Of a stretch of 64,000 nt of DNA, positions 34,553 through 45,600 are shown piece after piece (the first letter of the stretch is position 1; the number at the start of each line of letters is the position of its first letter). The DNA is taken from the NCBI GenBank assembly GCA_033807695.1, contig CM066305.1, positions 3,162,001-3,226,000 on the forward strand, given 5' to 3'. This stretch comes from Daedaleopsis sinensis (taxonomy: Eukaryota > Basidiomycota > Agaricomycetes > Polyporales > Polyporaceae). Below the pieces are notes generated by a model. The model was not told where the DNA came from and did not search any database. It worked only from the letters and a program-made list of their open reading frames with translations. The position numbers and the translations under genes are program-made.

Positions 34553-34903
34553 GTTACACATTGTTATTCCACTCACTATATTCCCCGTTGCATCATACAT
34601 TTCTCTGTGCTCCTATTGCTGTGGTACATCTATGCAGTTAATTTTCACCTGACCATATTGCATGTCCTGACATGCGAATCGTACGACGTCCGAGTGCAAA
34701 TGCGTTCTGTGGGCTGTTTCAAATTTGCTGAGTTCCCATCGTGCGACGTGAATGCTCGTGCTGTCAATATCATACGCACAGCTCGCTATCATCGGAGGAA
34801 GGCAGCTCGAATGTTGCCCCTCTGAGTCTCAGTCTCATTTCGACGTTCTCGATCCGCGCATAGAATGAGCGCTAAGACGCACACGCTCTTGGTTCTTGCC
34901 ACC
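34553..34903. other. intergenic spacer, cytochrome b5 to TRAPP gene
   Basis: 3' UTR-like AT-richer sequence, then the leader of the TRAPP subunit gene. An in-frame upstream ATG at 34865 would add 13 residues to that protein; the downstream ATG fits the family better. Confidence 0.45.
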
Positions 34904-35616
34904 ATGCCACCTCAGCTCAGACTGAACGCGGTCGCGTTCGTATCCCCTCAGAACCACCCCATTCTCATCCGGACGTTTGCGCAAGGCCAGGACGAGCTCA
35001 AGTACCACTATATCGCACACACCAGCCTCGATGTCATCGACGAACGCAGTGCGTCCGTACTTACTGTCGTAAGTCCTGCGAAGCTCTGACCGTGGCACAA
35101 TGGCATCCCAATCTCCGCTCCTCCCGGCACGACGCACTTGCTCGCAGTCAGCGCCGCCATCGCGTCCAAGTCGACGGAGTGCTACATGAACCTGCTGTAC
35201 ACGATGGAGGATGTCGCCGTGTACGGATACATCACCCCGCTCAAGGTCAAGATCATCATCGCGCTCGCGCTCACCGACGCCGTCGTGCGCGACGCGGACG
35301 TCCTCACGGTGCGCTTCCCTCTTCCATTCCCCCTCTCCCCCAATCTGCACCCCCGTCCCGCGCAACCCCGTTCTGTGTTGTGTGTGCCGTCCCCCGGCAT
35401 GACGTGCGCGACTTACGCGGCGCGCAGATCTTCCGTGCGCTGCACACCGCGTACCGCCAGGCGGTCGCGAACCCGTTCCTCCGGCTGGACGCGACCATCG
35501 ACGGCGCGAACGACCACGCTGCCGTCCTCCTCGCCGGTAGCGCGCGCTGGAAGACGTTCCGGAGGCGGGTCGACGAGATCGGCAAGGCTGTCGGGGCCGT
35601 CGGGGGTTCCGCCTGA
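34904..35616 (+). CDS. TRAPP complex subunit, TRAPPC2L/Tca17-like (sedlin family)
   Basis: Three exons: 34904-35048, 35148-35308 and 35428-35616; 164 residues. The start MPPQLRLNAVAF is chosen because the longin-type beta strand follows at once. Family landmarks: VSPQNHPILIRTF, LKYHYIAHTSLDVIDER, the segment YMNLLYTMEDVAVYGYITPLKVKIIIALA cut here at VYGYIT, and FRALHTAYRQAVANPF near the end. These match the TRAPPC2L/Tca17 group of the sedlin fold, a small subunit of TRAPP, the guanine-nucleotide exchange factor for Rab1/Rab11-type GTPases (Ypt1, Ypt31/32) at the Golgi. The C-terminus is slightly longer than usual. No partner genes are nearby. Confidence 0.9.
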
Positions 35617-36123
35617 GGCCTGAGCTCCGGACGGTCGTCGGATCGCTGTCTGCTTCCCATCCGTCATTGCAATCCATGCATATGGCGATGTCGGCGCGTA
35701 CGAGGATGCAGATGAGATGAGAGCGCAGAATAGGAGGGACTCTGTCCGAGTTCTGTCCGTCGGTTCGTCCCCTCGGTTCAGGCATAGGCTCGCGCCGCCT
35801 CCACTGTCTGAATAGAGCACGCCACGGAGTTTGCGCCCCGCGCAGACACTGTCGGCATCCCGAACCAAGATCAGAACTTGGCCTCCAATTGACTCAGCAC
35901 ACTATCGGACACCGTTGTTGAGACAGATACGGGTCAGACATACGTGCCTATGTTCTCAGTCGTCTCGTCATCGCGCAGTGTTCATGTACTTCTCCAGACT
36001 TTTCCCGATCCATATACCATGATTCGAGCCAATGGTCGAGCACGAATTTGCACCGTCAGTCGAGTACGGAGATAGCTGGAGATAGCCCGCGCTTGGCTCG
36101 CGCATACGTGCCGTAACCTAAGG
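35617..36123. other. intergenic region between convergent genes
   Basis: Between the stop codons of the TRAPP gene (plus) and RTP1 (minus). No gene or repeat was recognised. Confidence 0.5.
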
Positions 36124-39100
36124 CTACAGCCCGACGACTGCCTCGGCCAGCTGGTCCAGCCCCTCCGCGGTCTCCCTAGCCATAACGCGCACAACATCGT
36201 CGGCATCCGAGGCCGCGACGTACCCCAGCGTCGTCCTCGTGCGCTTCATGACCGCAGGCGGGAGCAAGAACCCATCCGCGCCGCCCGTCTCGTATACGCG
36301 AGAGGTGCACGCCCGCACGAGCAGCGCGAGGAAGTGCAGCGCGGCGCGGCGGAGTGGCGGCAGCTTCGCGTTCGTCGACGTGGGGTGCGCGTCTGTCGTG
36401 CGCGCCCGTGAGTCGTGTCCTTCCCCTTCCGCCTCCGCCCCCTTGCCTGCGGACTGGGCGGACGAGGCCGGCTGCGGTGCTGCCTGCACAGACTCGAGTT
36501 GGAGCAGGTCGACCATCGCGTCCGCAAGGTCGACGAGGTACGGCAGCACGGCCAGCGCGTTCACCTGGACGCACTGCGCGAGCAGCGAGATCGCGGACGC
36601 GCGCAGGACGGTCGGGAAGTGCGCCGCCCGGATGACCTGGAACAAAGGCGGCACCAACAGTGACGCTGCACGTCGCCGTAGTCGATGAGCATCGGTCATC
36701 CCGTGCGTCGCTCCACGTCAGATGTGCACTCACCGTACGAAGGCAGCGCGTCGCCGCACCGCCGGACGACCTGCCCGAGGGCCTCGCCCACGCGCGTGCG
36801 CACGTCCACGTCGTGCCGCGCCATCGCCGCGCCGCCGACGCCGTCCACACCCGCGGCGTACGTCTGCACGAGCGCGCGGAGCACATCGCGCCCGTACCCG
36901 TCGACCATCGCCGCAAGGCCCTGCACCGCGTTCAGGAACATGTACGAGTCGTCGTCCTGCACGCTCTGCATGAAGATCGCGAGGATCCCGGGCACGAGCG
37001 CGCGGTCGAGCGCGGGCGCGGACAGGCGTCCCCGTTCCCCGGGGGCGCTCGGCTTGCGCGCGGCGACGAGCTGGCGGAGGAGGAGGAGCCCGTGTGCGCG
37101 CACGGGCAGCAGCGGGTCCTGCAGGAACTTGAGCGCTTGCTGGTACGTCTCCTGCGCCTCCGCGTCGCCGGACGAGGGCTTGGAGCGGGGAGTGTCGGAT
37201 GAGGAGGCGAGGCGGGCGGTCATGACCAGCCGCGCCTCGCGCGCGAGGGCGCGCAGGTCCTCGTTGTCGCTCCTCGAGAGCGGCTCGAGCAGCGAGAAGA
37301 CGTCTGTCAGCACGGGGGCCGTCCGCGCAGAGAGGCCGGGGTTGGCTGGGGCGGTTTCGTGTTAGTAGGGGCCGCGGCGCGATAGCGAAATGCAACAGGC
37401 TTGCGTACCCTCGAGAACGGCGAGCAGTAGCTTGACCGAGGTCGTCGTCATGTCGTCGGCCGTCTGCGCTGCGCCACCGTCTGGCTCTTCGTCGTCGCTG
37501 TCTCCTTCGACGTCGTCTGGTTCGTCTTCCACGATCCTCAGGTCCTCCATGCGCAGGCCGGCATTCGGGGACCCTCCATCAGTGCGCGACCGTCCGGGGC
37601 CGTGGGGGTTCTCCAGGGCGTGCTTGACGAAGGACAGAATGTGTTCCGGCTTCTTGAGGACATTCGACGTATCGTCGGTAGAGAGCTGCTTCTGCATCTG
37701 CAATACGAGCTGCAAGTACAGAAGCGTCCTGTATGCGAGATCAATATGGGTCTTTTGAAGAGACGTGCATGCGGTGTAGCGCCCCACCTCAAGGGGTTCG
37801 TATCTGCCTCCGACTGGTTGCGCAGTTCCCTGTAACCTTCCAAAAGCTTGACAAACAGCTCGGAGGACACGTCCGCTCTATTGATGTTTTTGATGAACTG
37901 CACCAATCGGGCCGGGTCCGGCTTGAGCCCGAGGATGTTGGCGTCCACGTCCAGTTCGTCTGCTTCCTCGGCCTCCTTGAGGCTCTCGGGCGTGAAGAGC
38001 GAGAGCGATGGATCGTCCTGCTGAGCCCTGCTCGAGGGCCCGTCAGCCAACTGAGAGGATCAAATGTACCACATCGATTACTCACTCCTCGGACCTCGAG
38101 ATCTCCCCTGCTACGTCGACGCGCCAGCTCCCGCCTTCGCCATTGACGATCTGCCATATGGTGGCGACGACCTCGCCATTGCCGACGAGCCGCGCCCACG
38201 TCTCCAGGAAGCCCTTCAGCAACTCCCGCAACACCGGATCGGACGCCTTCGCCCCCTCGAGATGCGAGTACAGAGTGTAGAGGGACGGTACGATCGGAGT
38301 GAAGAGCGTCGATATCAGGTCAGGCGACGGATCCGTGTTCGTCAGCAGTATTTGAATCGTGCGCAGCGAGGCCGAGACGGTGATGTCGCCGGTGCCTGGG
38401 GGACAGTGTGAGGTTCGGATACGGATGTGACGATCTCCTCACTGGACCTACCCTGCAGTATCGGCCCGTGTAGCATCTCCAAGACGATGGTCGACGTGCA
38501 TCTCTGAAGAGTCGAGTTTTCGTTTTGGGTCAGCATACGAGAGAGAGAGAACGCAATCGCGCGCCGATGGGTTGGAGGGAGGAGACGATCGTCAACGCTG
38601 AGCAGAAGGAGCATGCGCGGGACGGTCAGTTTGCAGTAGTCCTACTGTCCGTCAGCTCGATGGGGTCGGGATGAGGCAGTATCGACTCACTTCTGCTTTC
38701 ATGGCTGGGGGAACGCTTGTTAACAGACGTGCGACTTGCTCGAGCTTGTCCAGCGAGGCGTCCTCTCCGGACACGTCTTCCTCCGCAAAGACCGACTCGC
38801 ATAGCCCCCTTATACCTTCCGGTCGCATGAGTTGCCGACTCAGGATGAAGGTGCAGGTCTTGCGTGCGTAGGGAAGAGAGGGAGGTGCGGTGGACAATGT
38901 CTGTCCAACGGCTGAGATCACCTGGGATGCGGGAAGCCTTTCAACACGCGCCATCAAGTAGCTGCTGGCAGGATGAGCTCTGAGTCACGTACCGGGAGAG
39001 CAGATACATGACTTGAGGACGAATATCGCCCGCGGTGGGCACAGAGTCGGAGGCAAGGGACTGCGGGAGCCATCCGAGGATGACACACGGAAGCAGGAGA

Positions 39101-39896
39101 TCTGGCAGATAGCGGTTCAACAGGGTAGCCGTCACAGCAGATTGTGCGAAAGGAGATGAGATCCCGTTTTTGAAAGGCAGAGCGAGCATTCGCGAGGTTA
39201 TCGAGGACAGAGTGGAGAACTCGTGCGGAAGGCCGGTGAGATCGATGATCCTCGCCCCTGCGACCGCTTCTGAGGTAGACGTCGAAGGGATCGCGGCAAC
39301 AATCCGCTGCAGCAGAGGTTCGAAGCCCCACTTGAATGTGACCGAGAACAGTGTGCGAACTAGCGAGAGATCTCGAGTTCCCAACAAAGACAGGTCTTTT
39401 TCGCCGGGACGGAGCGTCGCGCCAGAAGAGTCGGGTTCATGTTTGATGAGAAAGCGATGTAGATGTTCAAGGATGCTTAGGGCCTCTTTAGCTGTCTCGA
39501 GCTGCATATCCTCCAGAGAAACGTCTTCTTTCGTAGCTATTACTCCTAAGAGAGTGTAGTACTCTGAGAGCCGCCGCGAGAGAACGCTCTTGAGATCTGC
39601 AGGGCGGATGTCCGACGAACGCGAGGTGCCAATGAGTGTTGCTGCTGCGCATAGCAATTCCTCGCTATTCTTGCCCTCCATTGCAACCCACTAGTTGTAT
39701 TTTGGTTGGTTAGAATGACGGCCAGGACTTGATGGTTGCAGAAAGACCTACCGATGTGAGCAACAAATTGATGACAGAGAACAGACCACCTGCTTCGGCG
39801 CTCTTCGGCTTTTGCCATTTTATGAAAACTTAGACGCTTGATGGGTCGTTCACCAGCACCGACTCAGTCACTGTTCTGGCACACTGCTGCGTCCAT
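36124..39896 (-). CDS. RTP1: RNA polymerase II assembly factor Rtp1 (TANGO6-like HEAT-repeat protein)
   Basis: Minus strand. Well-supported exons: 39690-38993, 38937-38691, 38641-38452, 38395-38086, 38030-37788, 37728-37409, 37345-36734 and 36665-36124, all in frame (1,054 codons). The first two exons (39896-39872 and 39828-39752) are tentative, as the intron between them would be only 43 nt; with them the protein has about 1,087 residues. The C-terminal half carries the Rtp1 signature: LKFLQDPLLPVRAHGLLLLR, FMQSVQDDDSYMFLNAVQGL, VRTRVGEALGQVVRRCGDAL and PPLFQVIRAAHFPTVLR, all HEAT-like helices. In yeast Rtp1 helps assemble RNA polymerase II subunits in the cytoplasm and their nuclear import. 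Acidic inserts (EDEPDDVEGDSDDEEPDG) separate the repeats. No neighbouring gene suggests co-regulation. Confidence 0.87.
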
Positions 39897-40858
39897 CACT
39901 TCCAGGCCTTCGCGACGGCTTTTCAAGCCCTAGACACACATCGCTGCGGGGCTGTTTGCTCAGTATCCGCGCTAGAATGGTGCTAGGACCATGCCTAGTG
40001 AGTATTCGAAGTCACCGATCTAGCTAGGGCTGAACATTGTTCATGATGACGTGGCGATTCAATTGTGCGCAATTGGCTCGCCTTCTGACTGTACGAATCA
40101 CCAAATCCTGCCAGTATACCGCAACATTGGGCTGACAGACTATCGGGATGGCCACGAACATCGAAGAGCAATATTCGATCCTACACTCGAGTCTCGGAGT
40201 CTCGGATACGACCAAGAACTCCGAGGCCCAAAATTCGGTGAGTCTGTGAGTTTATCACTGCCGGACGCTTCATGATTGGCTATCTGGTGGTACGATCATC
40301 ATGCTCTCATATGCCGGCTGCTCCGAGTCGCGACTCGCGATGGACTGCTTGTGTGCTCAAATCCTCTTTCAGGGTCTATCCTCACAGTCGAAACCTATAC
40401 GACGCCAAAGTTCCTTGCTCTCTTCCTCTGGCTCCTGCATTAACATGCTTCTACTATTTCTTGGATTAACACGCCTCGCCTTGATTCGACAGTCGCTCAT
40501 CCCGTTGTGCCCCATCGTCTCCGCGTCTACTGCCTCATTGCCCTCGAACAACGGAGCTGTCGACGCAGAACTTGCTTGTTCGGCTATATGCTTTGACTTC
40601 ATGCTCTTGTGATCAAAGTCAAAGCTCGTACTTTCTGTGTCTGATCGACGGCCGAGCTACTTGCCTACTTTTGCGACCGATGTACCCCGCAATGGAGATG
40701 TGACTGAGGTTTGCTGTTGCTGCCTGTCAACGCTTTGTCGGGCGTGGAGCCGCGCCGCTTTGCACAATCGTCTACGGCACGCGGAGCATGCAAAAGCAAC
40801 ACGCCAAGCGCTCTAGTGGCAATGTCAGTCTAGGGCTGCCAAAGCGACGTGACAGACA
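39897..40858. other. intergenic region upstream of the C2H2 gene
   Basis: Divergent region between RTP1 (minus) and the zinc-finger gene (plus). Short open frames on both strands lack conserved motifs or splice-joined partners. A TATA box for the C2H2 gene lies at its right end. Confidence 0.45.
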
Positions 40859-40865
40859 TATAAAA
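40859..40865 (+). promoter_or_regulatory. TATA box of the C2H2 gene
   Basis: TATAAAA about 64 bp upstream of the ATG at 40929, followed by a pyrimidine-rich initiator-like stretch (TTTTCCTGTCCTCCCTCC). Confidence 0.6.
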
Positions 40866-40928
40866 TCCCCAGACTCGGACAGACGAGCATTTTCCTGTCC
40901 TCCCTCCACTTCCTGCATAGTCTTTAAC

Positions 40929-42116
40929 ATGGCTCGTGACGGGCGACCATCAAACCACAGGCAGCCCAAGGTAGGGTGATCATAGCCATCCTGGAGGACC
41001 TCGTTGACCTATGCTCACCATAATAGCCGGCGATCTGTCCGAAATGTTCGGCTCTTGTGAAGCGCGACATGGATCGACACCTGAGGCTACACTCTCCACC
41101 GTAAGCATGCTCGTCCCTGTCCTGTTTGGGCGACCAGCTCAGCGTTTCTGCCAGAGAGCTGGTCTGTCCATACCGCTGCGGGATGCGCCACCGACAGATG
41201 TCGAACTTGATGGCCCATGTCCACGCAAAGCAGTAAGCCATAGACCAACCGTCCCGCAAGAGCTCTGCGTAACCACCCTCACAGTCTCGACGACCGCCCA
41301 TGGAAATGTCAGTACACGGTCGTCGCCTCAACAGGTGCCCGTGTCCCGTGTTCAGAGGCGTTCAACAGCCCGGGTGGACTCACGAAACACAAGCAGTATG
41401 TACATGCTGATGACCCCCCACCGACGGAGAAAGCGCCCCCGATGACATATGGCTTCGACCTCTCCGACCCCGTGCAACGCGTATTCCTCCATGATCTAGT
41501 CGTTTTCATCAAGAATCTGTCGCACCCTGCACCTGCACCTGCACCTACACCTACACCTGCACCCGCACCCGCACCCGCACCCGCACCCGCCCCCGCACCT
41601 GCACCCGCACCCGCACCCGCGCCTGCACCCCCACCTCCTATGCTCGGCCTGCCGTCTCTTCAAATTCCGGGGCACGGCTGGCCCGTCAAGGATGGGGAGG
41701 TGGACGCCGGCGGAGCAGAACCACACCATGCATACGTTGTCCCGGAGCCGTCGCAGTCGTACACTGCATCGACGGCGCAGCATGAGTGGCTGGTCTCGGA
41801 GCCCGCACCAAGGCCAAGTAACACTCCCCCAGCGTTGGACAATAGCGCCGCCTCGTCTTCGTCTGCGTCGTCATCGCGCATTCCTGCGCCGGCGGCTCCC
41901 ATACCCGCGCAGTTGTTCCGATTCTACTACGAACAGATACATGTCGCTGGGCCCGCCTCGCCGGTCATGCCGGGCATGGACCAGACGGCCCTTGATTTCG
42001 TTTGGGTGCCGGATCGAATGATGGCCACTCCATCAGCAAGCTCGAGCGGGTCCGAGGTCGGACCAGCCGATTCCGAGTCGGACGCAGACGTGTTCGATCG
42101 ATTCTACCGCACGTAA
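40929..42116 (+). CDS. C2H2 zinc-finger protein with long (Ala-Pro)n tract
   Basis: Four exons: 40929-40970, 41027-41100, 41155-41232 and 41285-42116; 341 residues. A first finger CPKCSALVKRDMDRHLRLH has ligands Cys18, Cys21, His32 and His36. A second, CPYRCGMRHRQMSNLMAHVH, follows a splice junction, and a third unit ends SEAFNSPGGLTKHKQYVH with its first cysteines 13 residues apart, so its zinc site is irregular. The C-terminal two thirds is low complexity: an Ala-Pro repeat at about residues 145-182, then a Pro/Ser-rich and acidic tail ending DVFDRFYRT. It looks like a small lineage-specific transcription factor; targets are unknown. The GGLTKHxxxxH form also occurs in transposon-linked fingers, but no transposase is adjacent. 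Confidence 0.72.
41522..41638 (+). repeat. coding hexamer repeat (GCACCY)n
   Basis: About 18 tandem copies of GCACCC/GCACCT, with ACACCT variants at the start, encode the Ala-Pro tract of the C2H2 protein. The 6-bp unit keeps the frame when units are gained or lost. Confidence 0.85.
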
Positions 42117-42628
42117 TTTGCTCAGGACATGTTTTCAGTACCTCTCTGCGTTGCTACCTCCATTATACACACTCCAGTGTGCTCCGATGTCGATACACGT
42201 CCGACTTGGTGCAGACACTCTTACAGTAATCGCTTGGAACGTCATAATGTACGCACATCGCTGATTCCTATCTTATCATTATCATGTATATAGGCAAGTT
42301 CTGTTTCACCGTATACACTCGTTACTCCAGATCGCAGGGTGAGGATTCCATTCCTGCGATCGTAGCGGGTGTGAATCTGTGACTTGCGTAACCACCCAAG
42401 GCACCGTGACCAGACCATGAGAATTTATTGCATATAGACGTCTAAAATTCGTGATTCGACCGGGAGCCAGCGGATATATACTAATACATGGAGCGAAGGT
42501 GTAGAACAAGTCGACAAGAGATTCGGATACACATAGCACTATGGAGACGATTTGCAGCAGCGGAAGTCCAGTCGCCGAACGCAGGACGGAAGATGAGAGA
42601 ATGCGAGGGCCTGCGTAAATTGTTCTTA
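42117..42628. other. intergenic region between convergent genes
   Basis: Between the stop of the C2H2 gene (plus) and the stop of vWA/GTPase copy B (minus). AT-richer than its surroundings; no gene found. Confidence 0.5.
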
Positions 42629-45600
42629 TCAGCCACGGAAGAGAGCGCCTCGGGGTTTGGCGAGAGAGTCGGCGATGCCCAGGAAAGTTTCTGCAAGCCG
42701 AATCTATCGCATACAAGTCAGTTTATGGGATAGAGGGGACTACCCGCCTAGGTTCTCACCGTATCCAAGGCCTCTGTGTACGAAGACGGCACTCCGGCAT
42801 GAGGGTTCAAGGGGTCCGGAGGTGCGCGGCTCTCCACGTCCTGTGCAATCTGTGCCATGCGACGGAGAGTGCCTGTGCTGGGACCGAACGCAACAGCATG
42901 GAAAGAGAGCGTTTTACTGGATGCGGTCAATATCAATATCTCACTAAGTTATAAATTGTCGAGATGAGCGTACCCCAGTGCAATTGAGCGACGGCACAGG
43001 TCCTGCATAGTCTCGTCCGCGATGGAGCACTCGCCGTCAGACAAGAAGATGATCACTGGAGCCCTATGTGGTAGTTTTCTATAAATATGGTTTCCGAAAG
43101 CTAGACATTGCAAAACATACCGTTCCGTGCTCCAATGACTTTCGATGCTTGCCCTAGCTGTCTGGATAGCCGACGTGAAGTTCGTTCCACCGGATGCACG
43201 ATGTTGTAGAACGACGTTCAGAAGATCGACAGGTTCGCTGCGGAAGTCATGTGAAACAGCCGTCGTCACACTGGAATTGAACAATATGACGCTGTAAGCA
43301 TCTCGACGAATAGCGCCAGCGTTTCCTCCCGCGGCAGCGACTGCCTGATGGCGTGCCTCCCAGAAGCCCTGCAATGACGAGAAGACGGCACCAAGACGAT
43401 TGTCGTGACTCCTGCGAATAGTCTGAGATGTCGGTGTATTCTCAAGAGGCCTCCGATCAGTGTACTCCATGGACCCGGACCTATTTGGATGACATCGTCA
43501 ATACGAACTCGCGGGATTGGGAAGAGAAGAAAATCCAACCTATCGATGACGAAGATCCTGCATGCGACGGTATCAACATGGTTCGCAGTGCAATAACTAT
43601 AGGAAAGGAATATCACGTACACATGGAATGCCTGCCGTAGGACAGAGGGGTTCCTGCATGCGAAGGCATGTCCGTCGTTGGAGACATAACCCATCCCTCC
43701 GGGGGGAGCTTGATCAAGCCTTCGGCGAGGATGCAGGATGGGCAAGGTGCAGTAAGAGGGTTGAGCCGGACCATGGACTGTTGCATTGTGCTCCGGACCT
43801 AAATTCGTTGAATATTAGAGACCAAACACGATTTGTCGACATTCCCACTGACCACCACACATCCTATCGCTATTTTATGGCGCGGTGAGTTATATGAGTG
43901 CGCATATAGATGAGACGAGCTCGACACTCACCATTTAGCGAAGTTGACCTGGTCTTCCTGGGAGTATGGGTCTGTGGAAACAGGTCAGTTGTCGTGAAAC
44001 AACTCGAGATCAAGGACTAGATGTCACCTTTGAAGCCTATACAGACTACGTTAGAACTCAGGTATGCTTGCAGAGTCCTGAAAACTCACCGGTTCGCTTC
44101 CAATACAGACTGTGCGTGATCCAATCCTTTGCGCGTCCAGGTTCCGGTTGCATAGGGGTGGCGATATGCTCGTGTTCGCCGCTTCCACATCTCGTGGCGT
44201 CATTTGACCTACACCAATCGACGTGCGTATGTCGTCCCATTGACTGGCAATACATCGAACAGAGCATCGGAGCGCCATCGTCACTGGAACCAAACTTCCG
44301 CCCATTGACTTCGAGGACCGTTCCGTCAGGCCCGTCCACAGCCCATTTTGTTTTCGACATGGAACCGTGTCTAGTCTCGTGTTCTTGCTGCGTATGACCT
44401 ATGTACCCATCAGTCTAATGATAATAGAGATGTAGATAAGGTTGTACGAACCCAGAGGATGCGTGCAGAAATAACCACAATCAGGGCATCTAGATGTGAA
44501 TCGGGTATCAATAATGTATTGATAACTCGTTCACGAAGGGAGGGATGTCGTGCCTGGTCTCGCAATGATGGAAGGACTTGTCACTCATGTCGTGTGAGTG
44601 TTCGCGGAGGTGTTTTGTCTCGCCCGCAGGAATCACGATGACACACGGGAGACGTTTCGACACTATAGTCGAGCGTGAGTAGTACCCAACATCACTACCT
44701 GAATGAAGTTCATGGACAAACCCTGAGAGTACTATGTCGCGCCCCATTCTATGTCACTCATGGTCCAATATTTAGAATGCATGTACGAACCATACCTTGG
44801 TATATTGAAAGCTTTCGTGTCTACCTGTGAACGTGGCTTCCACCGACTGAGGGGCTGTCTCGATTTGACAGATTCCTTTGGCACTGCACAGCCCCGCGCA
44901 CGCGTGTTCTTGCCTGTCGTACTAGGTTTAATACACAATCAATGTTGAGCATGAAATTTTGTACATACCCGCATAGATGAACAGCACTGGCGTCGAGTCC
45001 ATGAAGATGATCGTGGTCTGAACAGAGGCGTTTGCAGAGCTGACAACCGATAGGACACTGCCGACTTTCGCAATGATGCTCGCTGTGTGGGATGTGGCTG
45101 GATCGGAGAAGCTACTGATAAGTTTCTATCAACGAGACTGAAGTTGGGAACAAACCTCGCAATCCCGCATGGTTGATCACATGAGAAGTTGCGCCCGGTA
45201 GGCGTACGAACATTAGAGAGACTGCAAGGCTGTACGTGTGCCGCACGGATCAGCACATATCCGACGCCATCTGTAGGACGATTTTAACCTTGCCGCATTC
45301 GTGCACCGTAGCGGCGCACATATGCTCGTCGTCGTGATCAACCGTCTGAGGATGCGAAGATCGTTAGTACGTATCACGCTCATGCGGGTGTAGATATACC
45401 TTGACACATGCTTCCTGGCACCCTCGCTTACCACTCAACTTGCAGGGACTTCCGCAAAGATGTGTAGATACATCACACCTTCGTATCACATGTTAGTATG
45501 ACGACCATTGGAATCATTATAAGTCGCTTGCGTACAAGTGGAGACCCGGATGGCCAGCACTATCAGTACACACTGTCAGCATGCATAGGCGAGCAGGATA

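Noticed and set aside
34865..34903. Upstream ATG at 34865 as the start of the TRAPP subunit
   Set aside because: It adds 13 residues not expected for the family; the ATG at 34904 places the first beta strand at the N-terminus as in TRAPPC2L proteins.
38938..38992. 31-nt intron in RTP1 ending at 38962
   Set aside because: Too short for this genome; the 55-nt alternative ending at 38938 keeps the frame and gives LLSRLPASQV.
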